Source: Mucilaginibacter geliditolerans (GTDB lineage Bacteria; Bacteroidota; Bacteroidia; Sphingobacteriales; Sphingobacteriaceae). Taken from it: DNA of 64,000 nt. Under the pieces are notes generated by a model. It was not told where the DNA came from, searched no databases, and saw only the letters and a program-made list of their open reading frames with translations. The position numbers were made by a program, and so were the translations under genes. Below, piece by piece: positions 1 through 8,080 of this stretch. The DNA lies in NCBI RefSeq assembly GCF_014200495.1, contig NZ_JACHBY010000002.1, positions 744,001 to 808,000 of the forward strand, read 5' to 3'. Numbering within the stretch: the first letter of the stretch is position 1; every line of letters begins with the position of its first letter.

Positions 1-55
1 AAGTTTTGTACTTCCACATATTCCTTAGGGTAATCTTTATATAGTTCTTTATCAT
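1..55 (-). CDS. Partial FtsX/MacB-type ABC permease, N-terminus only (P0)
   Basis: The reverse complement from position 55 reads ATG and then 18 codons giving MIKNYIKITLRNMWKYKT, which is the family N-terminus (compare MIKNYIKIAFRNLWRHKS of P7). The window edge cuts the gene, so only the cytoplasmic leader before the first membrane segment is visible. It lies downstream of P1 in the direction of transcription, at the same kind of short spacing as the other permeases. The array therefore continues to the left and has at least eleven members. The subfamily cannot be assigned from this fragment. Confidence 0.85.
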   Translation of the reverse strand, partial: MIKNYIKITLRNMWKYKT

Positions 56-59
56 TTTA

Positions 60-175
60 TTTAGTTCATTTCACTTCGCTGTCATTTTGCTTCGCGTCAT
101 TGGGTCATTCGCTGCGCTGTCATTAGTTATTATTCACACGCAAACCAATGACTCAATGACCTATTGACTCAATGA
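60..175. repeat. Inverted octamer-repeat arms between P0 and P1
   Basis: The left arm (about 60-126) contains repeated TCATT-type octamers such as GTCATTGG. The right arm (about 144-175) contains the complementary ATGACTCA/ATGACCTA series, with an 8-bp period, running up to the P1 stop codon. Transcribed RNA could form an imperfect hairpin. No coding function is seen. Confidence 0.7.
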
Positions 176-2653
176 TTATTCCGACCGTAAGCTTTTCACC
201 GGGTTCATTAATGCCGATTTTATAGATTGAAAGCTTACTGTAAATAGTGCTATAAGTAACGTTGCCAAGCCTGCCAGGGCAAATATCCACCAGTTTATAG
301 TTGTGGGATAGGCAAAATCCTGCAGCCATTTATTCATGGCCCACCAGGCTATCGGGAACGCGATAACAGAGGCAATAAATACCAGTTTCAAAAAATCCTT
401 CGATAACATGGCTACCAGGTTTTGTACCGATGCACCTAGTACCTTGCGGATACCTATCTCTTTGGTACGGCGCTCGGCAGTGTACATGGCCAGGCCAAGC
501 AAACCTAAACAAGCCACTGTAATAGAGAGAAAAGTAAACACGCTGAATACCTTGCCAATAGTTTGATCGGTGCGGTATAAGGCATCAAATTCCTCATCCA
601 TAAAGCTGTATTCAAACGGGTTATCGGGCATAAATGCTTTCCATTTATTTTGAATACCACTGATAGCTTCATTGTAATTACCCGGTTTTATACGGACAGT
701 AATAAATGATGAACCTATATAATACGTTTTTGAAGTTGTGTAGAACAGTGCAAAAGGATCAACTGTATTATGTAATGATTCTGTATTAAAATCGGCCACT
801 ATCCCTACTATCTTAAACCGGGTATTATTACCCCCCGGATAAGTAATACTTTTGCCGATAGGGTTTTTCCAGCCAATCTGTTTAGATGCCGTTTCATTCA
901 GTATCACCGAAGCCGAATCTGCAAAATCTTTGGAGAAATTCCTGCCACTCAGCATTTTCAATTTCAGTGTTGGCACAAAAGTTTCATCAACGATAAAGGA
1001 AGATAGCGTTATGTTTTTATCGGCAGCGGTTACATTGTCGGGAGTAGCCTCAGGTGTATAATAATCGCTGAATGATTTTTGTGTTGGTAAACTTGTTGAG
1101 ATGGTTGCATTGGCCACACCCGGTAAACGAAGCAGCTCCTGTTTGAAGCTTTCCTCGCCCTTCCCGAGCCTGTCGGCATTGGCTATCATCAGCACATTCT
1201 CTTTATTAAAACCGAGATCTTTGGACTGATTATAACGCAGTTGCTTATAAACCACTATGGTACAAATAATAAGCACTGTTGATACCGTAAACTGGAAAAC
1301 CACCAGCGCATTACGGGTAAAAAAGCCACCAATGGAGTTTTTAAGATCCCCACTGCCCTTTAATACTGCCGCAGGTTTAAACGAGGTAAGGAAAAAAGCC
1401 GGGTAACTGCCCGCCAGCAATGTGGTTATGGCAATTAAAGCTATAATACCACCCCATGTATAAATATTGAAAAATGCAGACAGGCTTAATGATTTTGCCG
1501 ATAACTGGTTAAACGCGGGCAAACACAGCGCAACAACTATAACTGCGATAACCGCAGCCAGCAAGGTGTATAAAAACGCTTCGGCAAGAAACTGGCCAAT
1601 GAGCTGTTTGCGCTCCGAACCCAGTACTTTGCGGATACCCACTTCCTTTGCCCTTTTTGCAGACTGTGCCGTAGCCAGGTTCATGAAATTTACACATGCC
1701 AGCAATATGATAAACAGCGCAATGACCGAAAATATATAAACATACTTAATATCGCCTTGGGTAATGAACCTGCTCCCGATATTTTGCGAGTAAAGATGCA
1801 CATCGGTTAATGGCTGCAGTTCCAGATTATATTTACCACCCTTTTTTATAAACTGATCAAATGGCTGCCCAATACGCCTGAAAGCGCTTGCCGCCTGTAC
1901 CGCTATCATCGGCGGGAATTTAGCCTCAAGATTTTTTATAGTGGCATCATCGTTGGAAACATTATTCCGGAGTTTTACATACGTGCCCATTTGCAGCCAA
2001 ACCCAACTCCAGCTAAAGCGCTTAACGGGTGGCATACCTACGTTCGACTGCAACACATCAAACTGTAATGATGATTGCGATGGCAGGTCTTTTATTACAG
2101 CTGTAACCGTAAATGGTGTTTGATATTCATCAAACAATAAGTTTTTGCCTATGGGCGATGTATTGCCAAAATATTTCTTAGCGGCTTTCTCTGTCAGCAC
2201 CACAGAATTTGGGCCATTTAAACAGGTGGCCCTGTCGCCCTCAAGCAATGGGTAATTAAAGAATTGAAGGAAGTTTGAATCAACCGAAAGCAGGTTCTTT
2301 TCGGTTAGTGCGTTCTTTTGGCCATTATTTACAAAATGGATGATCTCATAGCCTGGCCTGAATATGCGCGTATAGCTTTCAACATCAGGGAAATTGCTTA
2401 CTAATGCCGCGCCAACAGGCGGTGGCGTATGACCGGCCGTAAACTCCTCATCGCCCATTTTTTCATGGGTATTTACCCTATATATCCTGTCCGCATCCTT
2501 AAAAAACCGATCATAGCTTAGCTCATCCTTTACATACATGCCTATCAGCAATACGCAGGCTAAACCAATAGCCAAACCACTGATATTAATAATGCTGCTA
2601 ACCCTGTTCCTGCTAAGGTTACGCCATGCTATTTTAAAGTAGTTTTTTATCAT
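176..2653 (-). CDS. MacB/FtsX-type ABC transporter permease P1 (subfamily B)
   Basis: This predicted inner-membrane permease of about 825 aa belongs to the type VII (MacB-like) ABC exporters. It has an N-terminal membrane segment (about residues 20-42), a periplasmic MacB_PCD domain containing VVLTEKAAKKYFG, and three membrane segments with the coupling motif RAKEVGIRKVLG. The second half repeats this plan with RTKEIGIRKVLGAS and ends in NPVKSLRSE. The start is the ATG at 2653, which aligns with the MIKNY start of all paralogues; nine extra in-frame codons upstream (to 2680) do not. Subfamily B marks are a FPDV-type motif in the first periplasmic domain and no W-x-G-K motif in the second. It has its own upstream enhancer/promoter-like block and probably heads a unit that continues into P0. 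The substrate is unknown. Confidence 0.93.
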   Translation of the reverse strand: MIKNYFKIAWRNLSRNRVSSIINISGLAIGLACVLLIGMYVKDELSYDRFFKDADRIYRVNTHEKMGDEEFTAGHTPPPVGAALVSNFPDVESYTRIFRPGYEIIHFVNNGQKNALTEKNLLSVDSNFLQFFNYPLLEGDRATCLNGPNSVVLTEKAAKKYFGNTSPIGKNLLFDEYQTPFTVTAVIKDLPSQSSLQFDVLQSNVGMPPVKRFSWSWVWLQMGTYVKLRNNVSNDDATIKNLEAKFPPMIAVQAASAFRRIGQPFDQFIKKGGKYNLELQPLTDVHLYSQNIGSRFITQGDIKYVYIFSVIALFIILLACVNFMNLATAQSAKRAKEVGIRKVLGSERKQLIGQFLAEAFLYTLLAAVIAVIVVALCLPAFNQLSAKSLSLSAFFNIYTWGGIIALIAITTLLAGSYPAFFLTSFKPAAVLKGSGDLKNSIGGFFTRNALVVFQFTVSTVLIICTIVVYKQLRYNQSKDLGFNKENVLMIANADRLGKGEESFKQELLRLPGVANATISTSLPTQKSFSDYYTPEATPDNVTAADKNITLSSFIVDETFVPTLKLKMLSGRNFSKDFADSASVILNETASKQIGWKNPIGKSITYPGGNNTRFKIVGIVADFNTESLHNTVDPFALFYTTSKTYYIGSSFITVRIKPGNYNEAISGIQNKWKAFMPDNPFEYSFMDEEFDALYRTDQTIGKVFSVFTFLSITVACLGLLGLAMYTAERRTKEIGIRKVLGASVQNLVAMLSKDFLKLVFIASVIAFPIAWWAMNKWLQDFAYPTTINWWIFALAGLATLLIALFTVSFQSIKSALMNPVKSLRSE

Positions 2654-2689
2654 GATGCGGATGGTTATCAATAAATACAATTAAAACCC

Positions 2690-2786
2690 ATACCAAAATT
2701 TAAAATACTGATAATCAATATTTTAAATCAACATAAAATTATCAACCTGTACGTAAGTGTAACAGTGTATGTACGGTTATGATACA
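2690..2786 (-). promoter_or_regulatory. Enhancer-like tandem dyads plus -24-like element upstream of P1
   Basis: Two 17-bp TGT-N11-ACA sites lie at 2748-2764 and 2770-2786, offset by 22 bp (about two helical turns). Forty-nine bases nearer the gene is TTTTGGTAT (minus-strand reading of 2690-2698), 37 bp from the start codon. The same arrangement with identical spacing precedes P5 and the fusion-protein gene. The size and symmetry resemble NtrC-type upstream activating sites. The -12 GC of a classical sigma-54 promoter is not present at the expected place, so the sigma factor is uncertain. Confidence 0.65.
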
Positions 2787-2794
2787 GTCGTTTG

Positions 2795-2895
2795 CTTCGC
2801 GTCATTGGTTCACTGGTTCATTAGTTCATTGGTTTTGTCCTACGTATTATAATCACCCGTATTTCCGAAAGCAGTACTAATGAACTAATGAACGG
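2795..2895. repeat. Inverted octamer-repeat arms between P1 and P2
   Basis: The left arm is GTTCACTG/GTTCATTA/GTTCATTG-type octamers (about 2805-2834). The right arm is ATGAACTA octamers (about 2876-2890) ending at the P2 stop region. The arms are complementary and could pair around a loop of about 40 bases. Confidence 0.7.
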
Positions 2896-5229
2896 TTATT
2901 CAGAACGCAAACTCTTAACCGGATTTGCAATAGCCGCCTTTATGGCCTGGAAACTTATGGTTATAAAGGCTATTACAATTGCCAGTATTCCGGCTAATGC
3001 AAATATCCACCATTGTATTTCTATCCGATAGGCAAAAGCCTGCAGCCATTTGTTCATGGCATACCAGGCTATCGGGGTTGCAATAACAATGGATACTACT
3101 ACCAATACTAAAAAGTCTTTTGAAAGCATAGTGGTAATATTGGCAACGCTTGCACCCAGTACTTTTCGGATGCCTATTTCTTTCACCTTCACCTGCGCAG
3201 TGTAGGTTGCCAAACCAAATAGACCCAGGCATGATATGAGGATAGCTATACCAGTAAACCAACTGAACAATGTACCAGAGCGCTGATCGGCTTTGTACAT
3301 TTCATTAAAGGTTTCATCCAAAAAGGAATAATCCAAAGGGAAAGCCGGGTTATATTGCTTCCATGTTTTTTGCACGGCCGCTATGGCTTGCGGGGCATCC
3401 TTGCCGGTTGTTTTTACAAACATGCGCCAATTGCTGGGGGTGTAAAAGAATATGGTAGGCTCAATTTTTTGTTTGAGGGATGCGAAATGGAAATCTTTCA
3501 CCACGCCAATGATGATCCCGTTCTGGTTATGCAATTTAAAACGTTTGCCAATAGGATCTTTAATACCTGCCTCACGTACCGCGGTCTCGTTAAGGATATA
3601 GTGCGCGGTATCGGCTTTTATGCCTGCAAAGTTGCTGCCCTTTATAATTTTCAGTTTAAAAAAGTCTACATAATTTTGGCTGATACCCAGCGGGTGGACC
3701 TCAAAATTGCTGCCGGGTGTTTTGCCATCCCAATCGGTATCACCAGTGCTGCCACCTAAACTTACAATGTTATCGCTAGCAGTGGTAATATCTTTTACAC
3801 CTGGCTGGTTTAACAATTGGGCACGTACTGATTCATAATTCTTCTGCATATCGCGCATACCGAATGTAAACACGTATGATTTATCGTAACCCAGTTCTTT
3901 TTCCCTGATGAACTTCAACTGGCTGTTGATGATCAGCGTACCGATGATCAACCCGATAGAAAATATAAACTGGCAAACCACCAGTGTTTTACGGAATGTG
4001 GTATTACCAACACCCAATGATAGCTTACCCTTAAGCGCGTTAATAGGTTTAAACGACGATAATAAAAATGCCGGGTAGATACTGGATGCCGCCAGCGTAG
4101 CGGCTACAGTGATGCCTACTACTTTCCAAACACCGGCATCTAACAGATCGAATTTCATTTGTTTGCCCGATACATTGTTGTATAAAGGCATCAAGACTTC
4201 AATCAGCACAAATGCAAGTACAAGCGCTATGGAAAAAAACAAGATCGTTTCAACTACAAACTGTATAAACAATTGCTTTTTACCCGCGCCTATTATTTTA
4301 CGCACGCTTACCTCCTTAGCCCGCAGCATAGCGCGTGCCGTTGAAAGGTTTACATAGTTGATGCAGGCTATCAATAAAATAAGAATGGCCACAATTAAAA
4401 ATACCCTCACCGTTTGTATGCCTGATGGGGTGCCATCCGCATTATACAAATGCATTTTATCCAAAGGTTGCGGTATGTATTTTATACCACCCGAACCGGC
4501 CTGATTTTTTATGTGGATCTGTGTTAGCTTATCGGCAACCGCCTGTGCCGAAACACCAGGCTGCAATTGAAAATAGGTATCGTAAAAATAGTCGCCCCAG
4601 TCGCTGTCCATTGTTTTCCAGTAGCCTTTGCCATCATAATTTTTTTTCGCTAGTACATTGATGGAAAACAGCATATCAAATTTAATGCTGGAATTGCCCG
4701 GCATATCAGCCGCAATACCGGCTACGGTATAGTTATCATGATTATCTGCCTGAATTATTTTACCCATCGGATCGGCGTCGCCAAAAAACCGTTTGGCTGT
4801 TGTTTGGGTGAGGATGATAGACTGGTTATTAGGGAAAGGATTATTGGGATTGCCTTCCAAGAGTTTAAAGTCAAAAACCTTAAATAGTGATGCATCCGTA
4901 TAAAACGCGCCATTATCGCCAACATCTAACGATTTATCATGGTATTTGTACAAAGAATAATCCCAATTAGATACCATCCGCACAGCATTTACCACGCCCG
5001 GCACCTCCTTCAGGCCAAAAACAGCAACGGGAGCCTGTATGCCTCCCCAAATCTGCTGCGTACTACCCGTACCTATTTGTGCCTCAATACGATAAATATT
5101 ATCGGCTTTGGTATTGAACTTATCAAAACTTAACTCATCGTTTACCCATAGTAAAATAAGTAAACCTACCGCCAGCCCAACTGTAAGGCCGGCAATGTTA
5201 ATGGCGGTGTAAAACTTGCTCTTGATCAA
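2896..5229 (-). CDS. MacB/FtsX-type ABC transporter permease P2 (subfamily A, start codon altered)
   Basis: This two-halved permease has coupling motifs RAKEVSVRKIIGAG and VKEIGIRKVLGAS and a C-terminus NPVKSLRSE. Subfamily A marks are EVPGVV in the first periplasmic domain and DWDGK in the second. The family start codon is lost: homology extends upstream through IKSYFKIAWRN to 5265, but the codon aligned with ATG there is ATA, and an in-frame stop lies a few codons beyond. The TTG at 5229 is the nearest standard start and is used here. It would remove about 12 cytoplasmic residues but no membrane segment. Translation from ATA, or reduced expression, is equally possible. It is the last gene of the putative P5-P4-P3-P2 unit. 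Confidence 0.88.
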   Translation of the reverse strand: MIKSKFYTAINIAGLTVGLAVGLLILLWVNDELSFDKFNTKADNIYRIEAQIGTGSTQQIWGGIQAPVAVFGLKEVPGVVNAVRMVSNWDYSLYKYHDKSLDVGDNGAFYTDASLFKVFDFKLLEGNPNNPFPNNQSIILTQTTAKRFFGDADPMGKIIQADNHDNYTVAGIAADMPGNSSIKFDMLFSINVLAKKNYDGKGYWKTMDSDWGDYFYDTYFQLQPGVSAQAVADKLTQIHIKNQAGSGGIKYIPQPLDKMHLYNADGTPSGIQTVRVFLIVAILILLIACINYVNLSTARAMLRAKEVSVRKIIGAGKKQLFIQFVVETILFFSIALVLAFVLIEVLMPLYNNVSGKQMKFDLLDAGVWKVVGITVAATLAASSIYPAFLLSSFKPINALKGKLSLGVGNTTFRKTLVVCQFIFSIGLIIGTLIINSQLKFIREKELGYDKSYVFTFGMRDMQKNYESVRAQLLNQPGVKDITTASDNIVSLGGSTGDTDWDGKTPGSNFEVHPLGISQNYVDFFKLKIIKGSNFAGIKADTAHYILNETAVREAGIKDPIGKRFKLHNQNGIIIGVVKDFHFASLKQKIEPTIFFYTPSNWRMFVKTTGKDAPQAIAAVQKTWKQYNPAFPLDYSFLDETFNEMYKADQRSGTLFSWFTGIAILISCLGLFGLATYTAQVKVKEIGIRKVLGASVANITTMLSKDFLVLVVVSIVIATPIAWYAMNKWLQAFAYRIEIQWWIFALAGILAIVIAFITISFQAIKAAIANPVKSLRSE

Positions 5230-5265
5230 ATTCCGCCAGGCGATTTTAAAATAACTCTTTATTAT

Positions 5266-5506
5266 GATTAGTTCATTTGTTCACTGGTTCATTAGTTCAT
5301 TGGTCTTGTCCTCAGACCTTTTATGTTCATTCGTTCACTGGGTCACTGGTTCATTAGTTTATTGGTCTTGTCCTCAGACCTTTTATGTTCATTTGTTCAC
5401 TGGTTCATTAGTCTTAGCGCTTTACTAATTCCATTTGATTATCTGTCCGTTTTGATTTCGCGGGCTCAGTTGCTAATGAACTAATGAGCCTGTGAACTAA
5501 TGAATA
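5266..5506. repeat. Duplicated octamer arms between P2 and P3
   Basis: A unit of about 75 bp made of GTTCACTG/GTTCATTA octamers followed by GGTCTTGTCC and TCAGACCTTTTATG is repeated in tandem across about 5270-5410. The complementary ATGAACTA-type arm lies at about 5474-5504, against the P3 stop codon. This is the longest permease gap (241 bp) and it contains no gene. Confidence 0.75.
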
Positions 5507-7945
5507 TCATTCGGAACGCAAACTTTTTATCGGATTGGCAATTGCTGCTTTAATTGATTGAAAACTTATGGTAACCAGGGCAATTATTATTGCGGCAAAG
5601 GCTGCTACTGCCAGCATCCACCATTGTATGCTTATGCGATAAGCAAACTCCTGCAGCCATTTGTTCATACCCCACCAGGCTATCGGTGAAGCAATAACTA
5701 TGGCTATAAATACCAGTTTTATAAAATCTATTGATAAAAGAGTTGTTATACCGCTTACGCTTGCGCCCAATACTTTGCGGATACCGATTTCTTTGCTCCG
5801 CTGCTCGGCCATAAAGGCTGAAAGCGCAAACAAACCAAGGCAGGCGATGATGATGGCCAGTACAGCAAAGCTGGTAAATATGTAGCCTGTACGCTGCACG
5901 TCGGCATACATGTTGGCAAATTGCTCATCCATAAACGTGTACCTGATGGTTTGATCGGGCGAAAACTTTTTCCAAACCGAGGTAATGTTGCTAATGGTGT
6001 TCTTTACATCCATACCGGCCACTTTCACTGATACGATGGATGGACTGATCCCTAGATGGAACACCAGCGGACCAATATTATCATGCATCGATTCAAAATT
6101 AAAATCCTGCACCACACCAAGTATGGGATAAATCCCACCACCATTGGTAATGCGCTTGCCAATGGGATTTTTCAAGTGAAGCTGATTAGCCATTGACTGG
6201 TTAATAATTACCCCGGCCGAATCAGTAGGCATGGTTGGCGAGAAATCACGCCCGGCGACTATTTTCATGCCCATGGTTTTGATATAGTCACCATCAACCG
6301 TCCACGATTGACTGAAGATACCTGTCTCTCCCTTTGTTTTGTCATCGTTATAAAAAGTATTGCCATTGCGTTTAGTGCCTGCTATAGGCAGAAAATCACT
6401 AATGGTTACATTTTTTACTGTTGATAGCTTTAACAACTCAGTTTTAAAATCTTTCACAGTATTATCCAAAGTATTGGTGCCTTGTATAACTATTACCTGA
6501 TCCTTATCAAACCCTACCTTTTTATTGAGAATATAATGCACCTGGTTATAGATAACAAATGTGCTGATGAGCAAGATAATTGATGCGGCAAACTGAAAAA
6601 CAACCAGGCTGTTTCTTAATGTTGAACTTTTACTACCATTGCTGATACTGCCCTTTAGTACCTGTGAAGGTTTGAAGCCTGAAAGATAAAATGCAGGGTA
6701 CAAACCAGCCACCACACCAACAATGGCTGCTGATATGAGCATAACCGGTATGAACCACCACGCCAGCCACGGCATCGATAATGATTTTGAGGCCAGCACA
6801 CTAAAATATGGCAATAACAGCCATGCAAGCAAAATACCAATACCAAACGAAAAAAAACTGTAAACCAGCGATTCAGATAAAAACTGGTAGATGAGGCTGC
6901 TACGGCGTGAGCCTACCACTTTTCTTAACCCAACTTCTTTTGCCCGGTTGGCTGATTTAGCTGTTGAAAGATTAACAAAATTAATACAGGCGATGATTAA
7001 AATAAAACCTGCTATGGCGCCAAACAGCCACACGAAACGTATATCACCGTGTGTATACCCATCTTCCTGAATATCATAAGAGTATAAATGAATATCCTGA
7101 AGTCTCTGCAATTTGAGGTGGAATTTTGCAAGCATGGCTTCCGGATTCTTAAAGCCACCTTTAATCAGATCAGGCAGGTAATAATTCTTAATAATATCGT
7201 CAGTCATCTTTTTTTCAAATTGAGCGATATTTGTTCCTGGGCGTAATTGAATATAATCAGGATAATTACTAGCCTCCCAGGTTTGTTGCTCGCCGGGCCA
7301 GAATGCAACGCCGCTAAGCGTTAATAAAAAATCATATTGATGCAGGTGCGATGTTTGGGGGATATCCTGCATAACGCCGGTAACCGTATAAGGCTTGGTT
7401 TTATCATTGTTGAGGTACATTACCCTGCCTATGGGATTTTGACCGGGGAAATATTTGTCGGCCTTACTTTTTGACATCACCATGGTCAACGGCTCTTTAA
7501 GCGCGCTTTTTCTGTCGCCATAAACCATTGGCAGTTGTAGTATATCCAGCATTTGCTGATCGGCATAGGTAAAACCCTTCTCATAGGTGTTCTGCATTTG
7601 ATCGGTGCGGCGCAGTTCATTGCTGCCTGCTCCCCAAAAAAGCGAGTTAGGCATTAGACGGCCTGATAACACCACTTCAGGCAGATCGGCCTTTAGAACC
7701 TTACCCATTGGTGCCGGGAAATCGGTACCCTTTTCTATCTTGCCATTATCAACATCTACACCATAAACACGGTATATATTTGCCGTATCAGGATATGAAC
7801 GGTCATAACTAACCTCGTTCCTGATGTATAAACCAATTAATAAACAGGCGGCAATACCCATTGCAAAACCACCAATTTTGATAGCTGCATACAACTTTTG
7901 TTTACTTAATTGCCTGAGCGCAACTTTTAAATAGTTTCTAATCAT
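5507..7945 (-). CDS. MacB/FtsX-type ABC transporter permease P3 (subfamily B)
   Basis: This 812-aa permease starts MIRNYLKVALRQL. The first membrane segment is at about residues 22-42, and MacB_PCD carries MVMSKSKADKYFPG, the most diverged version of this motif in the array. The coupling motifs are RAKEVGLRKVVGS and RSKEIGIRKVLGAS, and the C-terminus is NPIKSLRSE. Subfamily B marks are DLPEV in the first periplasmic domain and GDIRFVWLF before the second membrane segment. It lies in the P5-to-P2 unit between two subfamily A genes. The ATG at 7945 matches the family start. The substrate is unknown. Confidence 0.93.
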   Translation of the reverse strand: MIRNYLKVALRQLSKQKLYAAIKIGGFAMGIAACLLIGLYIRNEVSYDRSYPDTANIYRVYGVDVDNGKIEKGTDFPAPMGKVLKADLPEVVLSGRLMPNSLFWGAGSNELRRTDQMQNTYEKGFTYADQQMLDILQLPMVYGDRKSALKEPLTMVMSKSKADKYFPGQNPIGRVMYLNNDKTKPYTVTGVMQDIPQTSHLHQYDFLLTLSGVAFWPGEQQTWEASNYPDYIQLRPGTNIAQFEKKMTDDIIKNYYLPDLIKGGFKNPEAMLAKFHLKLQRLQDIHLYSYDIQEDGYTHGDIRFVWLFGAIAGFILIIACINFVNLSTAKSANRAKEVGLRKVVGSRRSSLIYQFLSESLVYSFFSFGIGILLAWLLLPYFSVLASKSLSMPWLAWWFIPVMLISAAIVGVVAGLYPAFYLSGFKPSQVLKGSISNGSKSSTLRNSLVVFQFAASIILLISTFVIYNQVHYILNKKVGFDKDQVIVIQGTNTLDNTVKDFKTELLKLSTVKNVTISDFLPIAGTKRNGNTFYNDDKTKGETGIFSQSWTVDGDYIKTMGMKIVAGRDFSPTMPTDSAGVIINQSMANQLHLKNPIGKRITNGGGIYPILGVVQDFNFESMHDNIGPLVFHLGISPSIVSVKVAGMDVKNTISNITSVWKKFSPDQTIRYTFMDEQFANMYADVQRTGYIFTSFAVLAIIIACLGLFALSAFMAEQRSKEIGIRKVLGASVSGITTLLSIDFIKLVFIAIVIASPIAWWGMNKWLQEFAYRISIQWWMLAVAAFAAIIIALVTISFQSIKAAIANPIKSLRSE

Positions 7946-8080
7946 GACTCTGGTTCATTAGTTCATTGGTCTTGCCCTTAATGTTTTATCGATCAGTTTT
8001 ACATACTTATTAATTTGCTCTCGTACTTGGTTCGCTTGCTGATTACTAATGAACTAATGAGCCAGTGAACCAATGAACAT
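7946..8080. repeat. Inverted octamer-repeat arms between P3 and P4
   Basis: GTTCATTA/GTTCATTG followed by GTCTTGCCC lies next to the P3 start (about 7951-7976). Complementary ATGAACTA/ATGAGCCA/GTGAACCA octamers abut the P4 stop (about 8048-8075). No ORF or terminator T-run is seen. Confidence 0.7.

Noticed and set aside
2690..2786. The dyad block considered as another dispersed palindrome
   Set aside because: It is found only upstream of three genes of one system, always in the same orientation and at a constant distance to a second conserved element, unlike the dispersed repeats.
3355..3759. Plus-strand open frame of 134 codons opposite P2
   Set aside because: It lies wholly antisense to a conserved permease with intact motifs, has no promoter or family signature, and similar antisense frames occur opposite most permeases.
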